Positions 26,659-36,490 are shown, numbered from the stretch's first letter. The stretch is DNA of 64,000 nt from Oceanobacillus jeddahensis (GCF_000750635.1 NZ_CCDM010000006.1:62001-126000); one strand, 5' to 3'. A program made the numbers and translations. Notes: a model not told the origin generated them from the letters alone.

Positions 26659-28853
26659 TAAAGAGCCAAAAACAAGTGAAAACGCTGCATACGCTTCTAC
26701 TGTACATTGCGGGATTTTGTCTTTTCTTGGAATGGCTCTATCCGCTCGGCGATATTTCGGAAACAAGCATCGGTATTTTTGTTTTATTTGCGTTGTATTG
26801 CTTTTTTATTTCCTATTTTCAGTTACATTGGCTGATCAGCTTCCCTTTAAAAGGCTTCGGCTTATTGGTTATCATTCACATGCTTTACTCGGAGACAAGC
26901 TTTTTAGACCTTAATTGGATAGGTGAAGTACTCCAGGAAGTAGCGTATAATATTGGGCTGATGTTTTCTGGCGAGTGGTATATGCTCACCACCACTTTCA
27001 GAAGTCTATTATTTCTCTTTCTCATTTGGCTGATGAGCTATCTGCTTTATTATTGGTTTGTCAGAATGAAAAATATTATTTTATTTATTCTTTTGACCTT
27101 TGTATATATTGGAATTTTAGATACGTTTACGGTGTATGAGGGTTCAACAGCAATTGTACGTATTTTTGTTATTTCGTTTATTGCTCTTGGGATGTCGAGT
27201 TTGAGTAAGGAAACAGAGGCAAAACGTATTCCTATTTCCGTTAAGGAACGATTAAAATATTGGCTGCTGCCGCTTGTTTTATTAGTAGCAGTTGTTACTT
27301 TTATTGGCTATCAAGCTCCAAAAGCTGATCCGCAATGGCCAGATCCTTTACCTTTTTTAGAAGGAGCTACAAGTAATTTAGGCGGTGATGGCAGTGGCAC
27401 TGGTCGAGTAGGGTATGGGGAAGACGATTCTCAACTCGGAGGTTCTTTTGTGCAAGATAATACGGTCCTTTTCGAAGCTACCGTAGAAGAAGACCATTAT
27501 TGGCGGATAGAAACAAAGGATGTCTATACAGGAAAAGGATGGGAGACATCCCGGGAGCGGAATCTTCTTGACCAATCTGATGGGCAAATTACATTATCAA
27601 CCTTTGAGAATAGTGTCGAGACAGATCTATTAGATGCACAGATTACCTTTACAGAAAGTAATCAGCTGCCCAAATTAGTCTATCCTTATGGCGTTTCATC
27701 TATTACGACGGAAGAAGATGCTAATTATTACCTTGATGAAAGTCTTGAGGGGATTGAAATAACATTTATGGAAGAAGATAGTTCCCTCGATGCTTATGAA
27801 ATAACTTATGATAATCCATCCTTTGATATTGATACGCTGCGGGATAGTTCTGAACAGGATTCGGAAGAAATTCAAGCACGTTACACACAGCTTCCTGAAA
27901 ACCTTCCGGAAAGAGTAGAAGACCTGGCAGCGGAGGTTACAGAAGGATATGAGAGCAGATATGATAAAGCGAGAGCGGTAGAGCGTTATTTTAGTGCGAA
28001 TGGTTTTGAATATCAGACAACAGATATTCCGGTACCGGAAGAAGAAGAGGACTATGTTGATCAATTTTTATTTGAGACACAGATTGGTTATTGTGACAAC
28101 TTCTCTACAGCAATGGTTGTCATGCTCCGCTCAGAGGGAATACCGGCAAGATGGGCGAAAGGATTCACAAGCGGAGAGCGCATTGATTCGAATGCGGAAG
28201 AAGAAACGCATGTGAATCAGGTTGCTAACAGCAATGCCCATTCATGGGTAGAAGTATATTTTCCCGATGTAGGCTGGGTACCATTTGAGCCGACACAAGG
28301 GTTTTCGAATATGGCTGATTTCCATACGGATGTGGATGAAAACGATTCTCCTATGGAAGAAGAAGAACCTCTGGAAGCTCCAGAATTAGATCAAGATGAA
28401 GAGACGGAAGAGGAAGAAGGAACTGAGGAAGCGGACGACCAAGAGGAGGAGACAGCATCATCTGATGAACAGACAGGGATGTCTTCACAAGCAGGCTATA
28501 TTCTTGTTGGAATAGCAATTGTTCTCGTACTGATCCTGTTTGTACTATATAAAAAGAGAAGAGAAATACGTATTTATTTCTTACAAAGGAAGCTGGAACG
28601 CCAATTTGACGATACGGTATTCCAGGAAGCTTATCTTTACCTGTTAAAGCTGGCAAAGAAAAAGGGTTTCAGGAGAGGCAGTGACGAAACACTAAGAGAA
28701 TTTGCACGCAGGATAGACAAGGATCTCTATACGGTAGAAATGAGCAAGTTAACAAGAATTTACGAGCGAATGATCTACAGCAAACGGTTAACAGGTGAGA
28801 AAGAGGAAATAATTCAATTATGGAAAAATTTAATCAATCAAATAATGGCTTGA
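26655..28853 (+). CDS. Transglutaminase-like membrane protein (TgpA/DUF3488-DUF4129)
   Basis: A 732-residue protein. Residues ~12-210 contain six to seven membrane helices. An extracellular region follows with a transglutaminase core: catalytic Cys in IGYCDNFSTAMVVMLRSEG (~residue 478) and His in NAHSWVEVYF, with Asp in PDVGWVPFEPT. An acidic linker (~560-605, almost all Glu/Asp) leads to another membrane helix (YILVGIAIVLVLILFVLY). The protein ends in a cytoplasmic DUF4129-type domain (ETLREFARRI). It probably modifies extracytoplasmic proteins or the cell envelope; the substrate is unknown. Confidence 0.87.
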   Translation: MIKSQKQVKTLHTLLLYIAGFCLFLEWLYPLGDISETSIGIFVLFALYCFFISYFQLHWLISFPLKGFGLLVIIHMLYSETSFLDLNWIGEVLQEVAYNIGLMFSGEWYMLTTTFRSLLFLFLIWLMSYLLYYWFVRMKNIILFILLTFVYIGILDTFTVYEGSTAIVRIFVISFIALGMSSLSKETEAKRIPISVKERLKYWLLPLVLLVAVVTFIGYQAPKADPQWPDPLPFLEGATSNLGGDGSGTGRVGYGEDDSQLGGSFVQDNTVLFEATVEEDHYWRIETKDVYTGKGWETSRERNLLDQSDGQITLSTFENSVETDLLDAQITFTESNQLPKLVYPYGVSSITTEEDANYYLDESLEGIEITFMEEDSSLDAYEITYDNPSFDIDTLRDSSEQDSEEIQARYTQLPENLPERVEDLAAEVTEGYESRYDKARAVERYFSANGFEYQTTDIPVPEEEEDYVDQFLFETQIGYCDNFSTAMVVMLRSEGIPARWAKGFTSGERIDSNAEEETHVNQVANSNAHSWVEVYFPDVGWVPFEPTQGFSNMADFHTDVDENDSPMEEEEPLEAPELDQDEETEEEEGTEEADDQEEETASSDEQTGMSSQAGYILVGIAIVLVLILFVLYKKRREIRIYFLQRKLERQFDDTVFQEAYLYLLKLAKKKGFRRGSDETLREFARRIDKDLYTVEMSKLTRIYERMIYSKRLTGEKEEIIQLWKNLINQIMA

Positions 28854-29045
28854 CCCGGGGTCCATCAATTAGTAGAATGAAAAAGGAAATACTACGGAGG
28901 GAACGATGTAAGAATATTCCTTGAAGAGGATGTTCCAAAATTCCCCAAATGATAAGCAGTATGAGAAGAAGCTTCTACTAAAACCGCCTACGTCGGGTAG
29001 GCAAAGCAGAAGTCACCACCATACGCGATAAATCCGTTTGAAATA

Positions 29046-29121
29046 TGCCTTTCGTATATCCTCGAAAATATGGTTCGAAAGTTTCTACCGAGTCACCGTA
29101 AATGATTCGACTATGAAGGCA
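29046..29121 (+). ncRNA. Guanine-class purine riboswitch aptamer
   Basis: The conserved purine-aptamer core is present: ATATCCTCGAAAATATGG, then GTTTCTACCG, and CGACTATG before the closing P1 strand. P1 forms between TGCCTT (29046) and AAGGCA (29116-29121). The specificity base in the CGACTATG junction is C, which pairs with guanine; adenine switches have U. It lies 205 bases before guaA, a classic target. Confidence 0.9.
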
Positions 29122-29215
29122 GAAGAAGGTTCGTTTATGCTACCCGGATTCTGCCTTTCTATGATCTTTTGTGCATCAGCTGCAGGAAGTAGAAAGGGAA
29201 GGTCCGGGATTTTTA
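29116..29215 (+). promoter_or_regulatory. Riboswitch expression platform: antiterminator and terminator
   Basis: AAGGCAGAA (29116-29124, which includes the P1 3' strand) can pair perfectly with TTCTGCCTT (29149-29157) as an antiterminator. The alternative is a terminator of CCCGGATTCTGCCTTTCTA (29143-29161) with TAGAAAGGGAAGGTCCGGG (29190-29208), followed by ATTTTTAAT. Guanine binding would lock P1, block the antiterminator and stop transcription of guaA. The region 28854-29045 before it holds only a short unsupported frame. Confidence 0.8.
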
Positions 29216-29326
29216 ATAATGAAAAGGGCAGGATAATACTGCCTCATCAAAGGATTTCGGATAGAGGTTAATAGAACGTATCGTTTACAAGCTATTTTTA
29301 TAAAAGATACAGATTGGAGTCTAGTT

Positions 29327-30862
29327 ATGGAGAATAATGAATTAGTACTGGTTTTAGATTTTGGCAGTCAATATAATCAATTGATCACACGCCGTATCCG
29401 TGAATTTGGCGTGTATAGTGAGCTTCATTCACATAAACTGACCGCTACAGAAATTAAAGAAATGAATCCAAAAGGAATTATTCTTTCCGGCGGACCACAC
29501 AGCGTTTATGGCGAGGATAGCTTCCGTTGTGATGAGGAAATCTTTGAATTAGGAATTCCTGTCCTTGGTATTTGCTATGGCATGCAATTGATGTCTCTGC
29601 ATTTTGGTGGAAAAGTAGAAGCATCCAAAAACCGCGAATATGGAAAAGCATTAATTGAATTAAATGAAAGCCCCGCTCTATTTAAAGATACACCGACAAA
29701 ACAGACGGTGTGGATGAGCCATGGTGATAAAGTTACAGCTGCACCGCCTTCTTTCATCGTTGATGCAACAAGTCCATCTACACCGGTTGCTGCTATCAGC
29801 GATATTGATAAGCAAATGTATGGGGTGCAATTCCATCCAGAAGTACGTCATTCCGAGTACGGAAATGATTTATTAAACAGCTTCGTATTTGATGTATGTA
29901 AATGTACTGGTGACTGGACCATTGCCAACTTTATCGAAATGGAAACAGAAAAAATTAAAGAAACTGTCGGCGACCGCAAAGTACTTTGTGCATTAAGTGG
30001 TGGGGTAGACTCTTCTGTTGTGGCAGCTTTAATTCATAAAGCTATCGGCGACCAACTAACTTGTATCTTTGTTGATCACGGTCTCCTTCGTAAAAATGAA
30101 GCAGACGACGTGATGGAAGTATTTGCAGAAGACTTCCAAATGAACATCATCAAAGTCGATGCAAAAGACCGTTTCCTATCCAAATTAGCAGGTGTTTCCG
30201 ATCCAGAACAAAAACGTAAAATCATCGGAAATGAATTCATATATGTATTTGACGATGAAGCAGCAAAATTAAAGGATATTGATTTCTTAGCGCAAGGAAC
30301 GCTTTACACTGATGTGATTGAAAGTGGTACAGACACAGCTCAAACCATTAAATCACACCATAATGTAGGCGGCCTGCCGGAAGATATGCAATTTGAATTA
30401 ATCGAGCCATTAAATACGTTATTCAAAGATGAGGTACGTGAATTAGGTTCTCAGCTTGGAATACCTGATCGTATCGTTTGGCGCCAGCCATTCCCGGGAC
30501 CGGGACTTGCGATCCGTATCTTAGGAGAAGTAACCGAAGAGCATTTAGAAATCGTTCGTGAATCGGATGCAATTCTGCGTGAAGAAATTGCTAAAGCAGG
30601 TCTTGACCGCGATATCTGGCAATACTTCACTGTCCTTCCAAACATCAAGAGTGTTGGAGTAATGGGAGATGCTCGTACGTATGCACATACAATTGGTATC
30701 CGTGCGGTAACTTCGATTGATGGAATGACTTCGGATTGGGCGCGGATTCCTTGGGATGTGCTTGAGAAGATTTCTACTCGTTTGGTGAATGATGTGGATA
30801 ATATTAATAGAGTAGTGTATGATGTTACTTCTAAGCCGCCGGCTACCATAGAGTGGGAATAG
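29327..30862 (+). CDS. guaA: GMP synthase (glutamine-hydrolysing)
   Basis: A 511-residue enzyme that converts XMP to GMP with glutamine and ATP. The N-terminal amidotransferase domain has [10 protein letters not shown] (nucleophile Cys ~84) and [10 protein letters not shown]. The ATP pyrophosphatase domain has the P-loop [16 protein letters not shown] (~residue 222). The C-terminal dimerisation domain ends [10 protein letters not shown], as expected for full length. Its last codons contain the ICE integration core, so the protein is regenerated unchanged by the inserted element. Regulation is by the guanine riboswitch upstream. Confidence 0.97.
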   Translation: MENNELVLVLDFGSQYNQLITRRIREFGVYSELHSHKLTATEIKEMNPKGIILSGGPHSVYGEDSFRCDEEIFELGIPVLGICYGMQLMSLHFGGKVEASKNREYGKALIELNESPALFKDTPTKQTVWMSHGDKVTAAPPSFIVDATSPSTPVAAISDIDKQMYGVQFHPEVRHSEYGNDLLNSFVFDVCKCTGDWTIANFIEMETEKIKETVGDRKVLCALSGGVDSSVVAALIHKAIGDQLTCIFVDHGLLRKNEADDVMEVFAEDFQMNIIKVDAKDRFLSKLAGVSDPEQKRKIIGNEFIYVFDDEAAKLKDIDFLAQGTLYTDVIESGTDTAQTIKSHHNVGGLPEDMQFELIEPLNTLFKDEVRELGSQLGIPDRIVWRQPFPGPGLAIRILGEVTEEHLEIVRESDAILREEIAKAGLDRDIWQYFTVLPNIKSVGVMGDARTYAHTIGIRAVTSIDGMTSDWARIPWDVLEKISTRLVNDVDNINRVVYDVTSKPPATIEWE

Positions 30863-30863
30863 T
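30849..30863 (+). other. attL core site
   Basis: TAGAGTGGGAATAGT spans the last codons and stop of guaA and is repeated exactly at 63309-63323. The bases on either side differ between the copies. Confidence 0.9.
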
Positions 30864-30870
30864 AACAGGT

Positions 30871-30910
30871 GCCCTAAAAGCCTTGGTAAAACAGGGTTTT
30901 TAGGGCTTTT
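30871..30910. terminator. ICE-borne terminator serving guaA and int
   Basis: GCCCTAAAA (30871-30879) pairs with TTTTAGGGC (30898-30906), followed by T on the plus strand. It lies inside the element, so it replaces the original guaA terminator now found beyond attR. Confidence 0.8.
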
Positions 30911-30928
30911 ATATTTTTCATGGCACAG

Positions 30929-32107
30929 TTATGGCACACTTTGATAAGTGGTGTTCATATATTGGTTGCTGCTGTAGTGTTCAATTTGTGTATCATCGCT
31001 TGTTTTAAGCTGAATAAAACTGCTTAATCTATCGGCAACTTGAAAATTACTGTTTGGATAGAGGTGCCCATAAGTGCCTAAAGTCGTTTGTACATCTTCA
31101 TGTCCAAGTCTATCTTTAATCACTAAAGGATTTTCCCCCATACTAATTAACAAAGAAGCATGAGAATGCCTAAGTCCATGAATTTTAATCCGATGGATAT
31201 TTGCAGCTTTGGCAAAGCGTGTAATTGCATAGGAAACAGTGTATTTTTGAGTTGGAATGCCATTATACGATAAAATAAAATTGGTCTTACATTGTTTCTG
31301 CTGAATTTCTTTCCAATTCTGTAATAGTTGCAGTGTATCAGAGTCTAAAGCAATAAGACGAATGCTTGCTTTGGTTTTAGGTTCTGTAAAACGGTAATTG
31401 GAAGCATTCTTATAATATAGTGTTTTAGAAATGTTTAGTGTTCCTTCCTCAAAATCTACATCATCCCATTGTAAAGCAGAAGCCTCACCAATACGCATAC
31501 CTGTCATGAATAAAAGCCAGATAATAATAAATTGAAAATGTTGAAAGTAATCACCAAGATATATTTTGGATATAACAGCTTCAAATTCTTCTTTTGTCCA
31601 AAAATCAATTTTAGTTTTAACCTTTTTGACATTTCCAATTATTTTTGATGGATTTTCTTTCATCAAGCCTAAAATAATCGCTCTATCAAAAGCTAAGGAT
31701 AATAAACCTTGTATGCCTCGAACGTATTGACTAGAATATTTTTCAGTAGCCTTTAATTGCCATTGTTGAAGTAATAATGGTGTGATGTCCGAAAGACTAA
31801 CTTTGTAAAAATAGGCGAAGTGTTTATCGATTGTATGCTGCCTATTTTCAAAAGTGCTTTCTTTCACTTGATTCTTATACCAAGGTACAAAAAATTCCTC
31901 GGTAAACTTTTCAAAGGTCATGCTACTGTTCGGGTTATAAGCACCTTCACTATTGTCTAAAATAAGTTTAGCATAAGCAGATTCCGCTTCAGCTTTGGTT
32001 TTAAACCCGCTCATTCTTTTTTGAATTCTTTTTCCTGTAACTGGATCTGTTCCTAAACTTACCCTAAATTCATACGTTCCATTAGCTTTTTTCTTTACTT
32101 TAATCAT
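30929..32107 (-). CDS. int: Tyrosine-family integrase of the ICE
   Basis: A 392-residue tyrosine recombinase. The N-terminal ~60 residues form an arm-binding AP2-like domain (GTYEFRVSLGTDPVTGKRIQKRMSG). A SAM-like core-binding domain covers ~65-165. The catalytic domain has Arg in MTGMRIGEASALQW, the HGLRHSHASLL motif (His, Arg), a second His in DRLGHEDVQTT, and the nucleophile Tyr in TLGTYGHLYP. It catalyses integration and excision at guaA. It is encoded on the minus strand with its 3' end facing guaA, as in Tn5801-type elements. The upstream DUF3173 gene overlaps it by eight bases. Confidence 0.93.
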   Translation of the reverse strand: MIKVKKKANGTYEFRVSLGTDPVTGKRIQKRMSGFKTKAEAESAYAKLILDNSEGAYNPNSSMTFEKFTEEFFVPWYKNQVKESTFENRQHTIDKHFAYFYKVSLSDITPLLLQQWQLKATEKYSSQYVRGIQGLLSLAFDRAIILGLMKENPSKIIGNVKKVKTKIDFWTKEEFEAVISKIYLGDYFQHFQFIIIWLLFMTGMRIGEASALQWDDVDFEEGTLNISKTLYYKNASNYRFTEPKTKASIRLIALDSDTLQLLQNWKEIQQKQCKTNFILSYNGIPTQKYTVSYAITRFAKAANIHRIKIHGLRHSHASLLISMGENPLVIKDRLGHEDVQTTLGTYGHLYPNSNFQVADRLSSFIQLKTSDDTQIEHYSSNQYMNTTYQSVP

Positions 32108-32354
32108 TTGAATTCCTTTCCTTGATTAAAGCAGCCTCACTGGAACCACATGATTTTAATAAACCTTCTTGATTAAGTGTTATTCCCAATATTTCCTCTA
32201 CAGCTTCCACAGGTACTCGACCCAGTTTTTTCGTGTTATAAAAGCTGTATCCCTTCTGCACCATTAGACATTTAGCCTGACGGATAATGTCACGAGAGAA
32301 GGAAGGACCATAACCTAAAGCTATTAAGTTTTTGCGGGTTATAGTAATTATCAT
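32100..32354 (-). CDS. DUF3173 protein, probable excisionase-like partner
   Basis: An 84-residue protein with the DUF3173 pattern: short beta/helix start (MIITITRKNLIALGYGPSFS), RQAKCLMVQKGYSFYNTKKLGRVP, and a VEEILGITL end. These proteins are encoded directly upstream of Tn916/Tn5801-type integrases and are thought to help excision. ATG 32354 follows AAAGGAG and is preferred over an upstream in-frame start. The stop overlaps the integrase start by eight bases. Confidence 0.8.
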   Translation of the reverse strand: MIITITRKNLIALGYGPSFSRDIIRQAKCLMVQKGYSFYNTKKLGRVPVEAVEEILGITLNQEGLLKSCGSSEAALIKERNSND

Positions 32355-32407
32355 ATTACTCCTTTCCCGGTCGAGCCAATACAATATATATTTATTATAT
32401 CATCCTT

Positions 32408-32698
32408 TTTAATATTTTTTGATAGAGAGAACTTGAAAATCAGATGGCTGCTGGTTACAGCTCCACGAGAATTTTACTCCTGCAAGTATTTCTTCCAGCC
32501 CTATTCATTGCTTGCGACGCTTTAAACGCTCGAACTATGACGATAGGGGAGTATCATTATCCAAACTGATGGGTCATCGCCAGTAATCCACCACGATTAC
32601 CTAAGATTGCTTAGTTATCGCTCGTTTCCATGATCCCATAGAAAGTCATGGCGTAAGAATCAGTTGGCTCATCATCAGCAGAAAGTATCTGATTTTTT
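32408..32698 (+). ncRNA. Structured RNA-like segment, copy 1
   Basis: The first ~190 bases are about 95% identical to 37188-37380. The ends close on each other: ATCAGAT (32439) pairs with ATCTGAT (32687), followed by six T, so the plus strand reads like a terminated RNA. Distal hairpins are conserved in position but not sequence: CTAAG/CTTAG (32601-32614) and CCATGA/TCATGG (32628-32651). The strongly conserved core contains GACGCTTTAAACGCTCGAAC. No coding frame is plausible. It fills most of 32385-32846; I saw nothing else there. I cannot match it to a named RNA family. Confidence 0.55.
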
Positions 32699-32846
32699 CA
32701 ATTATAAGACATGGTGTTTTATTCCATGCTTGTTTGTCAAAGAACGTTTTAGATCATGCGAAAATCAAAACTTATGAGATATCCTTATGAACCTTAAAAT
32801 CTATAATAGTAAGAAGAAAGAGGGTAAATGCTTAATAACAAAACTT

Positions 32847-33101
32847 TTAAGTCAGTTTGAATCCTAATATGGCTGTAATGAGTTTTGTTTCTAAGCGTCG
32901 ACGAGTATAATCATCTACAACCATGTGAGAAGTGCCAAATTCGTTATACACTAGACGTAACGACAATTTATTCATATAGGGTTCATAATGTTTAAGCACC
33001 ACGTTAATAGCTTCCACATTGCCCTTTGAAGCAGAGACAATCACAGAGAAAGGTAACAATTCATTTATTAAATGAGGAAATGTCGATTGATATTGATTCA
33101 T
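32847..33101 (-). CDS. Orf8-type regulatory protein of the ICE, copy A
   Basis: An 84-residue protein resembling Tn916 Orf8: LINELLPFSVIVSASKGNVEAINVVLKHYEPYMNKLSLR-type helix pairs, then MVVDDYTRRRLETKLITAILGF. The family (helix-turn-helix conjugative transposon protein) works with the sigma-like Orf7 to turn on transfer genes. A GGAGGGG site precedes the start, which overlaps the 3' end of the upstream orf7-type gene by 41 bases. It is clearly diverged from the second copy at 37610-37840. Confidence 0.8.
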   Translation of the reverse strand: MNQYQSTFPHLINELLPFSVIVSASKGNVEAINVVLKHYEPYMNKLSLRLVYNEFGTSHMVVDDYTRRRLETKLITAILGFKLT

Positions 33102-33519
33102 AATTATTCCCCTCCAATCTCTCTTTTAATTCCTCCAAAGCAGAAGTTCTTCGATATTGAACAGTGCTACGGGCAAGGCTTAATGCTATTCCTATTTCCT
33201 TATCGGTCATGCTCATGAAATAGGACAATAAAATAATTTCTCGTTTTTCATTAGACAAGCGATAAAGAGCACTAATTAATGCTTCGTTTTTTAAGGTGAT
33301 GTCATATCCCAAAACTTGAAAGTGATGATCATCCAATAAATAATCATCCCTAACGAGAAATTTTTTTAATTCGTATTCTGATAAACTTGAAAAAGATATT
33401 TCTACTTCACGTTGACGTTTTAATTGTCTTTGAATGTTAATAGTTTCATTTTTTAACGTTTTCTTACAATAACTATCAAATGCATGCTTTTTATGTTCCT
33501 CGTAGGAAGTTAACTTCAT
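33061..33519 (-). CDS. Orf7-type sigma-70-like factor of the ICE, copy A
   Basis: A 152-residue sigma-factor-like protein. Region 2-like helices are followed by a C-terminal region 4: LYRLSNEKREIILLSYFMSMTDKEIG, then the recognition helix LARSTVQYRRTSALEELKERL. Tn916 Orf7 has this form and activates its element's transfer genes. I chose ATG 33519 because AAGGGG precedes it; the frame is open further upstream without a good site. It is only distantly similar to copy B (37837-38259), mainly in the region 4 motif. Confidence 0.8.
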   Translation of the reverse strand: MKLTSYEEHKKHAFDSYCKKTLKNETINIQRQLKRQREVEISFSSLSEYELKKFLVRDDYLLDDHHFQVLGYDITLKNEALISALYRLSNEKREIILLSYFMSMTDKEIGIALSLARSTVQYRRTSALEELKERLEGNNYESISIDISSFNK

Positions 33520-33650
33520 ATTTATTAGCCCCTTCCGTTTGTATAAAAGCAGTGATAGCATTGTTTCCTCTTCCTCCTTCGCTATTACTACAAATAGGAG
33601 TGAACATTTTGCCAAAAATGATTGAAAGTTCTTAAATAAACAGGAAAAAA

Positions 33651-33675
33651 CCCGAATAACAATTAGGTTATCGGG
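33651..33675 (-). terminator. Terminator of the ABC exporter operon
   Basis: On the minus strand CCCGATAAC pairs with GTTATTCGGG, followed by six T. It lies 150 bases beyond the permease stop. The rest of 33520-33825 shows no gene. Confidence 0.85.
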
Positions 33676-33825
33676 CTGAGATAAATCTATTATTTTTAAT
33701 ATAGCTTATTTAATTGGTATTGAGTTTTAGTCTTCCATGCTCCTTTCCAAAATCTGATAATTTTTTAATTAAGATGAATGAAACAACTCATATTAATACA
33801 AATTTCTCTCTTTTTGATAATCGAA

Positions 33826-35427
33826 TTATGCTTTTGACAGTATATCTCTTCTTCTAAATCCAGTAATTCCAATAATGGTGAGTAAAATAGTAATAATCAT
33901 TAACCCCACTAATTGAACCCATGATAGTTCAAAAACTGGAATAATATAATGAGCATAAGAGAAAGGTGAGAATCGCATAACTTTCCAGTTTATTACTCCG
34001 CCTTCCCATAACAGTTCAAGTGCTGCAAATAGAGCCCAAGCTGCCCAACTCAATGCAGTGCTAACCTTCGGCATGAAACCGTAAATGAATACTGTAATTC
34101 CAGCCATAAACCATACAGCAGGAATTTTAGATACACTCATACTAAAAACTTTTATAAAAGTATTTCCGAAATCTCCTACACTTAGACCATAAATCAGACC
34201 ACTTCCCAACCCCATAGCAATCATTAATAAACCAGATGTAAAAAAAGTAATAATAAGATGACTATTTAGCCATTTTAGTTTGCTGATTGGTTTAGACAAA
34301 ATAAGTTCTCCACGATTTTCAATTTCTTCTTTGTAAGCTTTTAATAAAGAAGTTATGGCATATAGACCAACGACCAAAGCAATAATATAGATAACAATCG
34401 CTAAGAAAGCATCTCTATTTCCTATCTGTTCTGTCCAATTCATTCCTCCGAGATTATTTAGTAGATTACCGAATTCTTCATTTTCTCCAATGTTCAAAGC
34501 GATAGCTCCGATTCCTGAACCAAATATCGTAATTCCAATAAGCCATGTTAGAAAAGAACCTTTGTGTAATCGCCATGCAAGTGCCAACGGGCTTTTGAAT
34601 TTCGGATCAGCCTCCGCCAACCCTAATTTTGGTGGTATTAAACCAGCTCCTAGATCTCTTTTTTTCGATAAAATAAAAGCTGCTATCATTGGTATCAATG
34701 TGAAAATAATAAACAATAGGATAAACCAACCGTAATCATCATCTAAAGGGCGAGTTAAACGGTGCCAAGCCATAGGAGTTATCCATTTCAAAAAGGTATC
34801 TCCGCCATTTCCATTATTTATAATCATTAACATGAATCCTAAACCTACGGCAATTAGTGAAATACCTATAGCCCCTCCTGTGTTCTCCCTTAACTGTGCC
34901 CCTAAGGAGCCTATCGCTGCAAAAAAGAATCCACCAGCAGATACAGTCAAACAAAACAATACTGCCCCGCCAACCCCAGCACCTATTCCAATAAGCAGGA
35001 GGGTTTGCATAAATCCAGCTATAATATTAATAACTAAAGCTACTAAGAGAGCAGCGGTAAGAGTAGCATAACGACCAGTAACATAAGCTCGAATCAATTC
35101 ACTTCTGCCAGCTTCTTCATCGTTACGAGTATGTCGAACAACAGTAAATATACTTGCAATCCCCAGTATAAGGACATTAAGCCCCATCATACGCCAAATG
35201 ACGACACCTGCAAGATCATGTGACATTAAAGGTCCTTGCATAGCAGAAATGACAGGATCAGTAACCAAATCTGCTATGGCTGAATCTAAATCCATAGATC
35301 CAAATGTCCCTGCAGTAGCTACAGCTAATAAAAAAGTTGCAAGAATCCAAATACAAAATAAAAACCGATCTCGTTTTAAGAACAAGCGGAATAATGTTCC
35401 TGTACCTGCAAAGTCATCTCGTCTCAC
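33826..35427 (-). CDS. ABC exporter permease (tetronasin/narasin-type)
   Basis: A 533-residue membrane protein with about 12 helices in two six-helix halves, each starting with a soluble lead (GTLFRLFLKRDRFLFCIWIL and LALAWRLHKGSFLTWLIG). This double-length ABC-2 permease class is associated with export of polyether ionophores and similar hydrophobic drugs. The ATPase gene directly upstream overlaps it by four bases. The TetR gene is divergent, suggesting substrate-induced expression. The substrate is inferred from family resemblance only. Confidence 0.75.
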   Translation of the reverse strand: MRRDDFAGTGTLFRLFLKRDRFLFCIWILATFLLAVATAGTFGSMDLDSAIADLVTDPVISAMQGPLMSHDLAGVVIWRMMGLNVLILGIASIFTVVRHTRNDEEAGRSELIRAYVTGRYATLTAALLVALVINIIAGFMQTLLLIGIGAGVGGAVLFCLTVSAGGFFFAAIGSLGAQLRENTGGAIGISLIAVGLGFMLMIINNGNGGDTFLKWITPMAWHRLTRPLDDDYGWFILLFIIFTLIPMIAAFILSKKRDLGAGLIPPKLGLAEADPKFKSPLALAWRLHKGSFLTWLIGITIFGSGIGAIALNIGENEEFGNLLNNLGGMNWTEQIGNRDAFLAIVIYIIALVVGLYAITSLLKAYKEEIENRGELILSKPISKLKWLNSHLIITFFTSGLLMIAMGLGSGLIYGLSVGDFGNTFIKVFSMSVSKIPAVWFMAGITVFIYGFMPKVSTALSWAAWALFAALELLWEGGVINWKVMRFSPFSYAHYIIPVFELSWVQLVGLMIITILLTIIGITGFRRRDILSKA

Positions 35428-36335
35428 TTTTTAACACCTCCATTTTCACTGATATCATCACCGTAATGACGCATGAATAATTCTTCTAAACTTGGCGGTT
35501 CGGCAGTCAAAAATTTGATTCCAAGTGGTGAAAGCTCCTGTATAACACTATCCATAGCGTCTGAATCTACAGAAAAACGCCATTTACCATCCTCTTGTGA
35601 AATATCATGAATACCTGATAAATGATGGATATTTTGTGAAGGGGTTGCCGTTTCTACAGTAACTGTAGTTCGAGTAAGGTGACGCAAATCCTCAAGTGTT
35701 CCTGATTCTACAATTTCTCCTTTTCTAATGATACTTACCTTGTCGCAAAGTGCTTCAACTTCAGCAAGAATATGACTTGACAGTAAAACTGTTTTACCTT
35801 GCTTCTTTACTTCTTTTACACACTCTTGGAATACAGATTCCATTAACGGGTCGAGTCCTGATGTAGGTTCATCCAAAAGTAATAAATCTGCATTCGTAGA
35901 AAATGCTGCAACTAAAGCTACCTTTTGGCGATTCCCTTTGGAATATGTTCGGCTTTTCTTTGTTGGATCGAGTTGAAATCGTTCTAAAAGGGCATGTTTA
36001 CGCTCCGAATTAATTCCACCATGTAATCGTCCTAGTAAATCAATCACTTCTCCACCTGACAGATTTGGCCATAGATTAACATCACCAGGAACATAAGCCA
36101 TGCGTCTATGCAATGCTACCGCGTCTTTCCATGGATCTCCACCAAGTAACGTTATTTTTCCAGTTGTCTTACGGATAATTCCGAGTAAAATTCGGATTGT
36201 AGTTGATTTCCCAGCACCATTAGGTCCAATAAATCCATGTACTTCTCCTTTTTTTACTGTTAAATTGACATTTCGTAATGCCTGAGTTTCACCAAAAGAT
36301 TTTTTTAATTGATTAATGTAAATCGCAGTCATCAT
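35424..36335 (-). CDS. ABC exporter ATP-binding protein
   Basis: A 303-residue ABC ATPase. Walker A is GFIGPNGAGKSTTIRILLG (~residue 40), the Q-loop is near AYVPGDVNLWPNLSGGE, the signature is SKGNRQKV, and Walker B is LLLLDEPTSGLDPL, with the switch His in LLSSHILAE. The C-terminal ~80 residues match the DrrA-type extension. It energises the permease encoded next. The ATG ATG at 36335 follows GAGGTGCG; an earlier in-frame ATG has no ribosome site. Expression is from the TTGACA promoter at 36385-36413. Confidence 0.88.
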   Translation of the reverse strand: MMTAIYINQLKKSFGETQALRNVNLTVKKGEVHGFIGPNGAGKSTTIRILLGIIRKTTGKITLLGGDPWKDAVALHRRMAYVPGDVNLWPNLSGGEVIDLLGRLHGGINSERKHALLERFQLDPTKKSRTYSKGNRQKVALVAAFSTNADLLLLDEPTSGLDPLMESVFQECVKEVKKQGKTVLLSSHILAEVEALCDKVSIIRKGEIVESGTLEDLRHLTRTTVTVETATPSQNIHHLSGIHDISQEDGKWRFSVDSDAMDSVIQELSPLGIKFLTAEPPSLEELFMRHYGDDISENGGVKK

Positions 36336-36384
36336 TCGCACCTCTTTTTTTATATGTTTTAAATAAAATAACAATATATTGACT

Positions 36385-36413
36385 ATATTATATAAAACGA
36401 AAAAAGGTGTCAA
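36385..36413 (-). promoter_or_regulatory. Promoter of the ABC exporter operon
   Basis: On the minus strand TTGACA (36408-36413) and TAATAT (36385-36390) are 17 bases apart. The imperfect dyad TGTTTTAAATAAAATAACA (36355-36373) lies just downstream and is a candidate TetR operator. Confidence 0.75.
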
Positions 36414-36442
36414 GATTTTTTGAATGTTTTAGATAATTTTTG

Positions 36443-36471
36443 TTGACTTTATTTAAAATGTTTATTATTCT
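36443..36471 (+). promoter_or_regulatory. Promoter of the TetR gene with operator-like overlap
   Basis: TTGACT (36443-36448) and TATTCT (36466-36471) have a 17-base spacer. The spacer holds TTTATTTAAAATGTTTATT (36448-36466), an inverted relative of the dyad near 36355. Both divergent promoters therefore carry a related sequence, as expected for one repressor controlling both. Confidence 0.65.
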
Positions 36472-36490
36472 ATTTTTGAGGTGATAACAG

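Noticed and set aside
28929-29030. A 33-codon frame (MFQNSPNDKQYEKKLLLK...) in the guaA leader
   Set aside because: It has only a poor ribosome site, lies just before the guanine riboswitch, and looks like leader sequence.
32408-32698. A group II intron or insertion sequence
   Set aside because: No reverse transcriptase or transposase frame is present, and neither copy has terminal inverted repeats with target duplications.
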